From Clostridia bacterium (GTDB lineage Bacteria; Bacillota; Clostridia; Oscillospirales; Acutalibacteraceae): 64,000 bases of DNA. Below, piece by piece: positions 1-9,588 of this stretch. The notes beneath the pieces are model-generated. The model had not been told where the DNA came from, did not search any database, and saw only the letters and a program-made list of their open reading frames with translations. Both the position numbers and the translations under genes were made by a program. The DNA is taken from contig JAFSEF010000116.1 of NCBI GenBank assembly GCA_017435865.1, forward strand, positions 1 through 64,000. Direction: 5' to 3'. Position 1 is the first letter of the stretch. Each line of letters starts with the position of its first letter.

Positions 1-323
1 CTCTCCTTTTGGAGTGCGTGCAGTTTTGAAGGTAAGATTTTTTTTCACAGGGACAACCGAAGGCTGCAGAAATACTTTGTGTCTTTCAAAGACTTCGGGT
101 GTTCTTGTGGGAGAAAAGATTCCTTCAAAACCGTGTAAATCACTATGTGAGCCCGCCTAATGAACTGTTTCTGTTTTTTTTGGCTCTTGCCGGAAGTTTA
201 TAAATCTGATTTTATCTGTCGACTCCCCTGCTTTCCGTACACAATGTTTTTTGTAAGAAAACAAGAACTGATCTGCAGCTGATGCATAGTATGTCATTGA
301 GAACACTGAAAGGAGGGAAAACA
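1..323. other. Left-edge region without a confident gene
   Basis: No convincing complete gene is seen. On the minus strand a frame is open from about position 156 to the window edge. It encodes a protein-like stretch and could start at a GTG at position 48, but no ribosome binding site precedes it. It may be the 5' part of a gene running off the window, or a decayed fragment. The last 15 bases hold the AGGAGG ribosome binding site of the next small gene. Confidence 0.3.
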
Positions 324-449
324 ATGAACTTTCTCGGCAACAACTGCTGGATCATTCTTCTGATTGTTATTATCCTCATGGGTTCCGACAACTGCGGTTG
401 CAACACCTGCAGAAGCTGCGGTTGCAACAATGGCTGCGGCTGCGACTGA
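324..449 (+). CDS. Tiny Cys-rich membrane peptide (41 aa), chorion-class high-cysteine type
   Basis: A 41-residue ORF with a strong AGGAGGG ribosome binding site 7 bases before its ATG. It is too short for the usual ORF length cut-off. Residues 8-20 form one hydrophobic segment (WIILLIVIILMG). The last 21 residues hold eight cysteines in a Cys/Gly/Asn-rich tail of CGC, CNTC and CGCNNGCGC type, and there is a ninth cysteine at residue 8. From memory, clostridial genomes carry many such short proteins, named chorion class high-cysteine HCB protein 13, with no established function. A surface or spore-coat cross-linking role, or metal binding, is conceivable but is inference. It converges on the giant surface protein gene and shares its terminator region. 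Confidence is good that it is a gene, low for any role. Confidence 0.7.
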   Translation: MNFLGNNCWIILLIVIILMGSDNCGCNTCRSCGCNNGCGCD

Positions 450-481
450 ACGTTTGACACCTGATGATCGCAACAAGGATT

Positions 482-516
482 GATAAAAAAAGGCACCCGG
501 ATCAAATCCGGGTGCC
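482..516 (-). terminator. Rho-independent terminator of the giant surface protein gene
   Basis: A perfect 10-bp stem (GGCACCCGGA at 492-501, TCCGGGTGCC at 507-516) has a 5-base loop. On the minus strand a run of seven T follows (484-490). It sits directly downstream of the stop codon at 531-533. The hairpin may also stop transcription of the small Cys-rich gene from the other side, where the T tract is weaker. Confidence 0.88.
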
Positions 517-530
517 GTTTGGTTTATTAT

Positions 531-3500
531 TTAGCCGGACATTTTGCCGAAGAGCTGTGTGATGGAGGAGAAGAGCTTGTAGAAGAATGCCCACAGCTTC
601 TGCCAGAAGGTCTTATAAACTTCAGCAATGGTAGAATCGGAAACAGCCACTGCATCGCAGGTATACGGTGCAGAATTGTCAACTCTGACTGCACAGGCGA
701 TGTAGCTGCCAACATCCTTATCGGTCAGCGTGTAGCTGGGACCTTCGGCAAGTTTGACACCTGTGTAAATGCTGTCACCTGCATTGTTGAGTCTGTACCA
801 TTCATATACAATGTGCTTTGCGGCAGCATTGTCAATTGCAGAGGTTACGATGTAAAGGGTTTCGCCTTCTGTGAAAGTACCGGAAAGAGCAGCGGAAACA
901 GCCAGAGGCTTCTTTTCAACCGTCAGAGTGATGTAAGCGGTAATGGTTGCATAGTTTACACTGTCGGTCGGAATGAATTCTACCTTATAAACATCACTGA
1001 AAATACCGTGTGTTGCCGGGAAGGAAGATGCGTTTTCAAGACGGAATACACCGTCACCTTCCTTGGAACTTGTAAACACTGCAGAGGACAGCGGATTGCC
1101 GTAAACAACAGTTGCCGTGGTGGGCATGACAACATTCAGCGGCTGTGCCTTGAGAATGTTGACCGTCAGTTCCTTGGGATTGACAACAAGCACATAGTTG
1201 CCTGCTGCGGAACCGGTAACAACGGGAGCGGTGTAGTTGACAGCTCTGATGCCGGATGCATTGTTTTCAACCGTACCGGTCACAGTGTAAGAAGCAAGGG
1301 CAACGTTGCCGTTGTCGTTTGCAAAAATGTTGGTCGGCTGGCTGAAGTTGATGGTTACGTCATAGTTGGATGCATTGTAGTTACGATCCGTTACGGTTGC
1401 ATCGACATACAGCGGACGCGGATTGACAGTGACAAGCCCCTGTACGTAACGGAAATCATAGTTTGCACTGGTGTAGTAACCGGTAACAGTTACGGGATAG
1501 CCGTCTGCACGGACGGGAGAACCAAGATCATAAGAACAGTTTGCAATTGCATAACCGGAAGCAACGGATTCGAGAGTATCAGCACCGGTAAGACCTGTTA
1601 CGGTATAGCTGTAAGTGGGAGCCGGATCACCGTAAGTCAGGGTGTAGCTTGTGGCTGCAATGACGATCTGTGCTTTATTGATAACGAGAGTAACTTCCTT
1701 TTTAACTGTCTTGTAGTTGATGGTGTCGGCAGGCATGAAGATTGCAGTGTAAGTAGAAGTACCTGCACCGGGCTTGACACTACCGTTGACCCAGGACCAG
1801 CGGGAGTCACCAAGGAAGATATCGTCAAGCGTTCTGCCGCTGTCATAAGTCAGGATACCGACTTCGGGCATCGGATAATCGGGAGTTGCTTTGTCAATCA
1901 GAACCGTGACGTTGTCAAGGTTTGTGATTTCCCAGACATAGTTTGCAGCTTTGTCACCTGCAAGAGAGATGCTGCCGGTTGCAACGGTAACATCCTGCAC
2001 ACCTGCTTTGTCACTTGCGATGGTTGCGGTTGCATTGTTGAAGTAAACATCAGCATCGGTATCGCCCTGTGCAAGGGTAGAAAGATCAATATCGAATGCA
2101 ACTTCAACATTGGTGTTGCCTGCTTCATATTCACGTTCAAAAGCCACAACAGCAGCCTTGAGGGTCTTTGCAGTGATCACACCGGCATTTGCATTGGTAA
2201 TGGTGATGTTAAGCACATAGTTATCCTTGGAAGCACCTGTCAGAGCTGCACCGCCGATGGTAATGGTCTTGCCTGTGCCGACATTTGCGGAATCAAACAG
2301 GTAGTTGGTTGCAGCTGCATCGAATGCAACATCATCGGCAACACCGTTGTTGACAATAGCACCGTTTACGATGTCGGTCTTGCTTGCAGTTGCAATGTTG
2401 GTGCCGTCATATTCCTTGTCGGCAACCGTGACATTGACATCAAAGGGAGCTTTTTTGATGGTGAACTGACCGATGCTTACGTTGGATGCGGGAGCATAGA
2501 TCTTCTGTGCACCGACATACGTCTGGGTTGCTGCATCGCCTGTTACGGTCATGGAGCTGAAGTTTGCGGGAAGTGCAATGTCAACGGTGACATTGTAAAC
2601 ACCTGCTGCAGTGGGGATGGTTGCGGAACCGTTGTACTTGACGGTAATGTTACCCATAAGCACTTCGGATGCATTCTTGTTGACTGCAGTGACCTGCTGC
2701 TGGGTTGCATTGTAAACTTTATCTTCAAGACCTGCGATCGTCAGAATGTCGTTGAGATCTGCGATGGTCAGGGACTGAGATGCAACAACGCTTGTAGAAG
2801 CAGAGCCGGTGTAAGGACCTGTTGCAGAAACGGTCAGAACGACTTCTTCGTTTGCATTTTCAACGGTGTAGGTCTTTTCGGTGGAAACCACAGCACCGTT
2901 TACGGTCCATTTATAGGTGTAATAGGTTTCATCGGCAGGAGTCATAGCCGAAAGGTCTGCACGCAGAGACTGGCCTTGCATCGGATAACCGGTGATAAGC
3001 AGATCACCTGCAACGAGTCCCTGTGTGATGATCAGTTTGACCTTCTGATTGCCGAGAACATTGTAGTTAACGGTATCTTCAGGAATAAAGGATGCGGAGT
3101 AAACGATCACGTTGGTGTTGTAAGGATCGGTGCTGTAAGGCGGTTTTGCATCAGCAGCATCGAACACGAATTTACCGGGAACGCTTGCAGTGAAGGCTGT
3201 GAAGCTTGCCTGCGAAAGCGGAGAACCGAAGGGTACGCTTGCTTCGGGATATACACTGACAACAGGATTGACCTTGTTGACAATGATCACACCTGCGGTG
3301 GTGGTAATGCTGTAGTTTGCAGAGGTAACACCGGAGAAATCATAGTAGTAAGTATAGCCTTCTGCGGTTACGGGAGAACCCTTAAGGTACGTTGTAACAG
3401 GAGTCGGTGTGCCGGAAACAGCCTGCGAAAGTTCGGTTTCGCCATGCGTAAGACCTGTCAGAACATAGGCATTGCTGAGGTCAACCTCTTCACCGTAGTT

Positions 3501-6500
3501 CACATTGACGGTGGTACCTGCAATGGTAAGCGGAGCCTTCTTGACTTCGAGAGTACCGGTAGCGAATGTGATTGCATAGTTCGGGGACATTTCATCGGCA
3601 TTCATATCAACATAAATGTAGTAGTTGCCGGCACCGTAATTGGCGTTGTAATCATAATCAGAGCTGAAAATGTACTTCGGTTCGGAACCGGTCTTTGTCA
3701 GAGAGTTGGGAGTATCAACACCGACAAAGTCATCGGAATAGCTGACGGTTCTGCCGAACAGGGTGTTGAAAGCATCACCGTAGGTGATTGTTGCATTATC
3801 AGCTGTGACAGTAATGGTCTTGGGAGAAACTTTGATCAAACCGTTTTCGATGATCAGATTGTAGTTGCCGTTGACATCCTTATAGTTGGCGTTGGTCAGG
3901 GTAACAACATAACCTTCAGGAATTACACCGTCAAACTGGTCATAGGTTGTGGACGGATAAATATTACCGGACGTGACAACAGAGCCGATGGAGAATGCGG
4001 GATCGGTTGCACAGGAGTAAGTGTACTGTGTAAGGTTGGGTCTGGGATCACCGTAAGTCAGGTTTGCATTGTAAGTGATGTGAACATCGGATGCAAGAAT
4101 TTCAACGGGGATATTAGCGGAATATGTCAGATAGTTGTCTGTATCAAGAGGCGTGAATGTAGCCGGATAGGTATCCACAAGAACCTGCGGATTGGTATTC
4201 GCATCATCCCAGCTCCATGTGCCGTCGATGACAGGAGTATAGCCTGCGTTGAGGTCAATATCATTGAGCTTACCGCCGAGGGTGTAATAACGGGTACCGG
4301 TAACAACAGGTACTGCTATCTGCGGCACTGCCTTCACGATTTCAACAAGCGGTTTTGCTTCGCCGCCTGCGAAGGACAGGAAGGAAACCGTATAATTCTG
4401 TTTGTCTGCACCTGACAGTGCTGCGGTTGCAACCGTCTTGTCAACATCTTCGACGTACTGTTTGCCGACGGTATTGACCTTCAGGTTACCGACAACGGAA
4501 CCGATGGAGACAATATCACCTTCAAAGATGCCGTCGGTGATTGAAAGGTTAACAACAGCATTGTAGTTTGCAGGATCATATTCCCTGCTGACGGCTTCTG
4601 CATAAACACTCAGAGGACGTGCGGTAACTGCAAGGGCTGCGTAGCCTTCACCATAATTATAAACAACATTATAGTTAGATACAAATGCGGGAGCAGTGCC
4701 GATTTTCGGCTGAATGTAGTAAGAACCGACATTGATTCCGCCGGGCACATAAGCGATATAATCTGTGCCTGTGTAGTTGATGGTATATTCGAGTGCTGTA
4801 AGCAGGCTTTCCTTCTTGGCATCGGTATTGTCATTTGCAACAAAGCCGCTGACAATTGCACCGTACGGAGTGCTGAACTCGCTGTTACCGTAAACCACTG
4901 TTGCTGCTGTGGGAGCAATGGTCAGGGTTGCGGGTTTGACTGTGTAATAAACCGTAAAGGTGGTCTGCTGATAGTTGGTTGCAGAGGATGAAGGATTCCA
5001 TGTGATGTGCAGAATGTTATTGGTACATACATTCTTGAAAGAACCGGAATCAGCTGTGCCGTTGGTGAACATGAATGAACCTGTGGGTGCTTCATTGTTA
5101 ACACCCGATGCCTGCAGGCCGTTCAGGGACAGCTTGTCGCCCAGTTTTTCGCCATAGGTAAGTTCAAGATGTTCAACAAGGTTGCCGCGTTCGGCATATG
5201 CTTTATTGATACGCAGTGTGAAGCTGCCGGAAAGAGGTTTTCTGTTTTTCGAATAGACATCGTCTTCGCGGTCAATTTCGGTATCATCTTCAAGAGAATA
5301 AGTAACGGTATAGGTACCGGCATTGACAGGCAGACCGGAGCCTCTATCGTCTGCATTGTTATTATTGACATAGCTGTATGCAACATTCAGGAGGGTTGTG
5401 CTTTCGATGTTTGCAAGGTTGTAGTCCTTTGTCCAGTCCACACCCGCATTACCGGATTTGATGATTCTTGCAGCAAAGCCGGGAGTGACATTGGGGATAG
5501 GAGCATTACCGGTGTAGGTGACTTCTGCAGTATTACCGGAACCGAAGGTTGCCTGTATTGCAGAGCTGGGAGCCTGATAATAATCAAGGAAAACATAAAG
5601 AGCATCGGCAGCGGCAACATTGACGGTATATTCCATGTAGTTGTTACCTGCAGCAGAAGTACCTTCAGACAGCTTGGTCATAACACTGCCCTTGGAGGAG
5701 AAGTCAGCATCAACAAAATCATTGTACCAAGCTGAACCGCTCTGCATATAGCCGACATTAACGGTGGACCAATAGTAGGGATTTGCGGAATCATAAATTC
5801 TGACAACAAGCTTCTGCGGGTCATTGTTGTTACCGACAATGGAAGTGTTGTCGGTGTTCAGCGTGCCGTTGATGTACAGTTCTGCCTTGTTGCTGATACG
5901 GGCATCGTCAGTACCTGCAATGACATAGTCAATCAGATTGCTCTTACCTGTGGTTTCCCAGAAACGGTAAACAACGTGGATACGGGTCTTGACAATAGAA
6001 CCGGTACCGTTGATAGCACCGCGCTGGACGGTCTTGACAGAAGCACCGTTGGAAGAGCCTGCAGAACCGGTGGTATGGTTTGCACCGGATTCATCAAGAT
6101 ATGTACCTGCGGAAGCGGCATTCTTGAGGGTGTTGAAAGATTCAGTTCCTCGACCGGGATTGACAACGGTAGGAACTCTGAATGCTTTATTAACTGCAGA
6201 AACGGTATACTGATTCAGTCCCTGTGTACAGGTAGCGGGATCATTGACTTTTACATTGAAGTTACCGTCCGTAACGGTCGGGTTCGTGCCGTAATAGCCG
6301 AGAACACCGATATTCATCGTTGAATACTCGCCTTTGACATCACCTTCACCGTCATACATACTGGAAACAGAAAAATCACCACCGTTGACCGTGATTTTGC
6401 CGGACGAAGCAATACAATAAGCTTCAGCAACAGAATAGACAGTGTCGTTGTTGGATAACTGCGGTTTATAATATGTTTCAGCATGCGCGGAAAAATTACT

Positions 6501-7298
6501 GCTGCCGTTGACCGTTACGGTACCGCCCAAAACAGATCTTGCAAATGCATACTCTGCCTGATTGTGATATTGGTCATATGCAATACCTTTGGATATTGCA
6601 GTGGCATTTACGCTTGCACTGTTGATTTCGCAAATGTCATCGTTGCTGACGTTATAAATAGCGGTTGCCATTGTAGACAAGTCGACATTACCGCTATCGA
6701 TCCAAACCAAGGTGCTGTTTGCTGCACTGCTGTAAACCATTTCAACATGAGCGGTGATATTTACACCGTTATTAACAACAACTTTGTTGCTGTTCTGAAT
6801 GGTGATAATGTTGCCGGTGCAATATTCAATTTCATCACCATCTTCACCAACTGCTGCTTTCATATCAGTTCTGGTGTTGTTGACTGTCAATGCGGATGTG
6901 CCGTTATACGGTTTGTCGGGCGTACCGGAAAAAATGTTCAGTGTACCCTTGTTGTCAAACAGGATCATCTGCACATTTTCCCAACCGTTATTTGTCATGG
7001 TAATGGACTTGTTACACATATACAGATTGACGGTGACCCCTTCTTTAACGGACAGTGTAGTACCGTACGGCACTTCGAAATTTGCCGTCATCTGCAGATT
7101 GAGCGTATCACCCGCGGCTGCACTGTCCATATGTGCATTCCATGTGCCGACAGTTGCAACACTGCCTTCTTTGGTTGCAGCCATGACACGGAAGCCGTCT
7201 GCAGGCATTGCAGCGACGACAAGACAGATCATGGCCATGACCAGCACAAAGCGGGACACGAATTTAACCATTCGTCTGCTTCTGTTTGTTGAGTTCAT
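531..7298 (-). CDS. Giant secreted multi-domain protein with MBG/YDG repeats (2255 aa)
   Basis: The start was set at 7298, 84 codons inside the longest frame. There an AGGAGG lies 7 bases upstream and a Sec signal peptide begins (basic N-terminus, hydrophobic core MAMICLVVAAM, cleavage near residue 41). Residues about 50-450 are rich in Asn/Val turns typical of a right-handed beta-helix. From about 700 to 2120 run at least eight MBG-type Ig-like repeats recognisable by YGDP/YGNP-like signatures (LTYGDP, VVYGNP, ITYGDA, VNYGEE, VPFGSP). Several YDG-type domains are interspersed, one of them canonical (KEYDGTN). There is no LPXTG motif or SLH domain. The protein ends in an aromatic amphipathic tail (WQKLWAFFYKLFSS). 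MBG repeats are known from bacterial surface adhesins, so an extracellular adhesion or structural role is inferred. It is monocistronic with its own promoter and terminator. Confidence 0.85.
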   Translation of the reverse strand: MNSTNRSRRMVKFVSRFVLVMAMICLVVAAMPADGFRVMAATKEGSVATVGTWNAHMDSAAAGDTLNLQMTANFEVPYGTTLSVKEGVTVNLYMCNKSITMTNNGWENVQMILFDNKGTLNIFSGTPDKPYNGTSALTVNNTRTDMKAAVGEDGDEIEYCTGNIITIQNSNKVVVNNGVNITAHVEMVYSSAANSTLVWIDSGNVDLSTMATAIYNVSNDDICEINSASVNATAISKGIAYDQYHNQAEYAFARSVLGGTVTVNGSSNFSAHAETYYKPQLSNNDTVYSVAEAYCIASSGKITVNGGDFSVSSMYDGEGDVKGEYSTMNIGVLGYYGTNPTVTDGNFNVKVNDPATCTQGLNQYTVSAVNKAFRVPTVVNPGRGTESFNTLKNAASAGTYLDESGANHTTGSAGSSNGASVKTVQRGAINGTGSIVKTRIHVVYRFWETTGKSNLIDYVIAGTDDARISNKAELYINGTLNTDNTSIVGNNNDPQKLVVRIYDSANPYYWSTVNVGYMQSGSAWYNDFVDADFSSKGSVMTKLSEGTSAAGNNYMEYTVNVAAADALYVFLDYYQAPSSAIQATFGSGNTAEVTYTGNAPIPNVTPGFAARIIKSGNAGVDWTKDYNLANIESTTLLNVAYSYVNNNNADDRGSGLPVNAGTYTVTYSLEDDTEIDREDDVYSKNRKPLSGSFTLRINKAYAERGNLVEHLELTYGEKLGDKLSLNGLQASGVNNEAPTGSFMFTNGTADSGSFKNVCTNNILHITWNPSSSATNYQQTTFTVYYTVKPATLTIAPTAATVVYGNSEFSTPYGAIVSGFVANDNTDAKKESLLTALEYTINYTGTDYIAYVPGGINVGSYYIQPKIGTAPAFVSNYNVVYNYGEGYAALAVTARPLSVYAEAVSREYDPANYNAVVNLSITDGIFEGDIVSIGSVVGNLKVNTVGKQYVEDVDKTVATAALSGADKQNYTVSFLSFAGGEAKPLVEIVKAVPQIAVPVVTGTRYYTLGGKLNDIDLNAGYTPVIDGTWSWDDANTNPQVLVDTYPATFTPLDTDNYLTYSANIPVEILASDVHITYNANLTYGDPRPNLTQYTYSCATDPAFSIGSVVTSGNIYPSTTYDQFDGVIPEGYVVTLTNANYKDVNGNYNLIIENGLIKVSPKTITVTADNATITYGDAFNTLFGRTVSYSDDFVGVDTPNSLTKTGSEPKYIFSSDYDYNANYGAGNYYIYVDMNADEMSPNYAITFATGTLEVKKAPLTIAGTTVNVNYGEEVDLSNAYVLTGLTHGETELSQAVSGTPTPVTTYLKGSPVTAEGYTYYYDFSGVTSANYSITTTAGVIIVNKVNPVVSVYPEASVPFGSPLSQASFTAFTASVPGKFVFDAADAKPPYSTDPYNTNVIVYSASFIPEDTVNYNVLGNQKVKLIITQGLVAGDLLITGYPMQGQSLRADLSAMTPADETYYTYKWTVNGAVVSTEKTYTVENANEEVVLTVSATGPYTGSASTSVVASQSLTIADLNDILTIAGLEDKVYNATQQQVTAVNKNASEVLMGNITVKYNGSATIPTAAGVYNVTVDIALPANFSSMTVTGDAATQTYVGAQKIYAPASNVSIGQFTIKKAPFDVNVTVADKEYDGTNIATASKTDIVNGAIVNNGVADDVAFDAAATNYLFDSANVGTGKTITIGGAALTGASKDNYVLNITITNANAGVITAKTLKAAVVAFEREYEAGNTNVEVAFDIDLSTLAQGDTDADVYFNNATATIASDKAGVQDVTVATGSISLAGDKAANYVWEITNLDNVTVLIDKATPDYPMPEVGILTYDSGRTLDDIFLGDSRWSWVNGSVKPGAGTSTYTAIFMPADTINYKTVKKEVTLVINKAQIVIAATSYTLTYGDPAPTYSYTVTGLTGADTLESVASGYAIANCSYDLGSPVRADGYPVTVTGYYTSANYDFRYVQGLVTVNPRPLYVDATVTDRNYNASNYDVTINFSQPTNIFANDNGNVALASYTVTGTVENNASGIRAVNYTAPVVTGSAAGNYVLVVNPKELTVNILKAQPLNVVMPTTATVVYGNPLSSAVFTSSKEGDGVFRLENASSFPATHGIFSDVYKVEFIPTDSVNYATITAYITLTVEKKPLAVSAALSGTFTEGETLYIVTSAIDNAAAKHIVYEWYRLNNAGDSIYTGVKLAEGPSYTLTDKDVGSYIACAVRVDNSAPYTCDAVAVSDSTIAEVYKTFWQKLWAFFYKLFSSITQLFGKMSG

Positions 7299-7365
7299 AA
7301 GAGTTCCTCCTTTGAATGCTGTGTACCGAAAAAACGGCACAAAAAGTTTATTTACATTCGTAATT

Positions 7366-7394
7366 ATTATAAATAATAAAGAGAGTGGTGTCAA
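7366..7394 (-). promoter_or_regulatory. Promoter of the giant surface protein gene
   Basis: On the minus strand, -35 TTGACA (7394-7389) and -10 TATAAT (7371-7366) are separated by 17 bases. Both hexamers are perfect consensus. The predicted 5' leader is about 60 bases to the ATG at 7298, which supports the internal start chosen for that gene. Confidence 0.85.
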
Positions 7395-7499
7395 TATCGG
7401 ATTTGCAACAATTAAAAATTTTATAATTTTCACCAATTTTCTGTTTATTTTTTCAGCAATGTCACTATAATAAAATATTATTAATATAATAAAAAATGC

Positions 7500-7528
7500 T
7501 TGAATCAAAGTGACAGGCATGGTATAAT
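7500..7528 (+). promoter_or_regulatory. Promoter of the glmU operon
   Basis: TTGAAT (7500-7505), a 17-base spacer and TATAAT (7523-7528) lie 49 bases upstream of the glmU start. The region between this and the divergent promoter at 7366-7394 is AT-rich and shows nothing else recognisable. Confidence 0.8.
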
Positions 7529-7576
7529 ACATTGTTGAAAAAATAATCATTCAATATACTCTGCGGAGGTAACAAT

Positions 7577-8953
7577 ATGAGCAAAAACGCAGCCGTTATT
7601 CTGGCAGGCGGTCAGGGCACAAGAATGCGTTCGGAAAAACCGAAAGTCCTGGCAGAAGTTTTATTCAGACCTATGATCGATTGGGTGATCGATGCTGCAA
7701 AAAATGCAGGAATAGAAGATATATGCGTGGTCACGGGCTACGGTGCACAGATGCTTGAAGAACATCTTGCAGGAAAAACACAGACAGTACACCAGGCCGA
7801 ACGTCTCGGTACGGGGCACGCTGTTATGCAGGCAAAGGAATTTATCCGCAACCATGCAGACGGCAACATCCTGATTCTCAACGGTGATGCTCCGTTTGCA
7901 GACGAAAACACAATCAGAAATGCACTCAATTTGCATGAAAATGAAAACTGTGCACAGACCGTCATTTCCGCTTGTGTTGAAAATCCTTACGGTTACGGCA
8001 GAATTGTACGTGACGAAAACGGCAATTTCCTTTGCATCACGGAAGAAGCCTCTGCAAGTGATGAAGTGAAAAAAATCAATGAAATCAACTCGGGGGTTAT
8101 GTGGTTCAACGCAGAGGAACTGTATTGTGTACTCGGAAAACTCAGCAATGACAATTCAAAAGGTGAATATTACCTTACGGATACGGTCGATATCCTGCTG
8201 CAGGAAGGCAAAAAGGTATCGGCATTCACATCCGACAATCCCGATGCCGTACTCGGTGCCAACACAAGAGTCCAGCTGCATGAGCTCAACGAAATTGCAA
8301 GGCAAAAAGCTCTTGAAAAGTTCATGCTCGCAGGTGTGGACATTCCGTTTACAGACGGGGTCATCATCACACCCGACTGCGAAATCGGCGCAGATACACA
8401 GATTTTACCCGGTACAATCATCAGAAACGGCTGCAAAATCGGCAGCAACTGCATGATCGGTCCGTCTTCCCTGCTGACCGACTGCAAGATCGGTAACAAC
8501 TGCCATATCAACCGTGTGCAGGCAGAAAACAGTGTAATTGAAGACGGTGCAGACCTCGGTCCGTTCATGCACGTGCGACCCAATTCACACATCGGCAAAA
8601 ACGTCCACTGCGGTAACTTCACGGAAGTCAAAAACTCCACCATCGGTGAAAAGACGAGCATTTCACATCTGACATATGTGGGTGATTCGGATGTCGGCAG
8701 CGGTGTCAATTTCGGTTGCGGTACGGTCACAAGCAACTACGACGGTCTTAAAAAATACCGCACCGTCATTGAGGACAACTGTTTTATCGGCTGCAATACA
8801 AACCTGATTGCACCTGTCAGAGTCGGCAAAAATGCCTACACCGCTGCAGGTTCGACCATTACGGAAGATGTTCCGCCGATGCATCTTGCAATTGCAAGAG
8901 AAAGACAAACCAACAAGGAGGGCTGGGTTGAAAAAACCGGCCGTAAGAAATAA
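7577..8953 (+). CDS. glmU: Bifunctional UDP-N-acetylglucosamine pyrophosphorylase / glucosamine-1-phosphate N-acetyltransferase
   Basis: This cytoplasmic enzyme makes UDP-GlcNAc for peptidoglycan. It acetylates glucosamine-1-phosphate, then uridylylates the product. The 458-residue length is normal. The N-terminal nucleotidyltransferase domain opens with LAGGQGTRMRSEKPKVL at residues 9-25, the nucleotide-binding loop. From about residue 250 hexapeptide repeats of a left-handed beta-helix follow (I-G-x-x-x-x-I pattern), with the acetyltransferase signature around VGDSDVGSG and SNYDG. The ribosome binding site is GGAGG, 7 bases before ATG. It is the first gene of an operon with pth, a membrane protein and mfd, a gene order also found in Bacillus and Clostridium (glmU...pth...mfd). 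Confidence 0.97.
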   Translation: MSKNAAVILAGGQGTRMRSEKPKVLAEVLFRPMIDWVIDAAKNAGIEDICVVTGYGAQMLEEHLAGKTQTVHQAERLGTGHAVMQAKEFIRNHADGNILILNGDAPFADENTIRNALNLHENENCAQTVISACVENPYGYGRIVRDENGNFLCITEEASASDEVKKINEINSGVMWFNAEELYCVLGKLSNDNSKGEYYLTDTVDILLQEGKKVSAFTSDNPDAVLGANTRVQLHELNEIARQKALEKFMLAGVDIPFTDGVIITPDCEIGADTQILPGTIIRNGCKIGSNCMIGPSSLLTDCKIGNNCHINRVQAENSVIEDGADLGPFMHVRPNSHIGKNVHCGNFTEVKNSTIGEKTSISHLTYVGDSDVGSGVNFGCGTVTSNYDGLKKYRTVIEDNCFIGCNTNLIAPVRVGKNAYTAAGSTITEDVPPMHLAIARERQTNKEGWVEKTGRKK

Positions 8954-8956
8954 AAC

Positions 8957-9574
8957 ATGGCTTTCTTCAAAAAAAAGATCACAACAAATTCACAGGCAGT
9001 CGGCAAGCCCGAATTCATCATTGCAGGTCTGGGCAATCCCGGAAAAGAATATGAACTGACGCACCACAACGCAGGCTTTTTGTGCCTTGACGTGCTGTGC
9101 AACAAGCTCGGTGTACGCTGCGACAAGGTCAAATGGCAGGCTCTTGTGACAACGGCAAACGTCAACGGACATCCGTGTCTGCTCATGCGTCCGCAGACGT
9201 ACATGAACAGCTCCGGCAATGCCATCAAACAGGCTGCCGATTTTTACAAGATTCCCCCCGAAAAGGTCATTGTTCTTTTTGATGACATTGCAATCCCCTT
9301 CGGCACACTGCGTATCCGCAGAAACGGCAGTGCAGGCGGCCACAACGGCATCAAAAGCATTATCTATCAGCTCAACAGCGATCAGTTCCCCCGTATCAAG
9401 CTCGGTATCGGTGAACGCAAAAACGCGGATGATGACCTGAAAGACTATGTCCTGAGCAGATTTTCAAAAGAAGAATGCGAAACACTGAAGAAATCATTTG
9501 AACGTGCCGTTTGTGCCCTGGAGCTGATTGTGGACGGTGACACGGACGGTGCCATGAACAAATACAACGGATAA
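8957..9574 (+). CDS. pth: Peptidyl-tRNA hydrolase
   Basis: It releases tRNA from peptidyl-tRNA that has dropped off ribosomes. The 205-residue protein carries the family signatures GLGNPGKEY (residues about 25-33), THHNAGF with the catalytic His, LFDDIAI with the catalytic Asp, and GSAGGHNGIKS in the substrate cleft. It starts 3 bases after glmU stops, so translation is probably coupled. The N-terminus has about 20 extra residues (AFFKKKITTNSQ...) before the conserved core. An internal start is possible, but no better ribosome binding site is seen. Confidence 0.96.
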   Translation: MAFFKKKITTNSQAVGKPEFIIAGLGNPGKEYELTHHNAGFLCLDVLCNKLGVRCDKVKWQALVTTANVNGHPCLLMRPQTYMNSSGNAIKQAADFYKIPPEKVIVLFDDIAIPFGTLRIRRNGSAGGHNGIKSIIYQLNSDQFPRIKLGIGERKNADDDLKDYVLSRFSKEECETLKKSFERAVCALELIVDGDTDGAMNKYNG

Positions 9575-9588
9575 AAAAGGAGAAACCG

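Noticed and set aside
281..295. CATAGTATG upstream of the Cys-rich peptide as a sporulation-sigma -10 element
   Set aside because: The match to a sigma-E/K -10 is suggestive, but no convincing -35 was found, so it is not annotated.
480..4415. 1311-codon open frame on the plus strand opposite the giant MBG gene
   Set aside because: Its translation is Cys/Gly/Ile/Val-rich low-complexity with no domain, no ribosome binding site, and it mirrors the codon pattern of the real minus-strand gene, which has a signal peptide and clear repeats.
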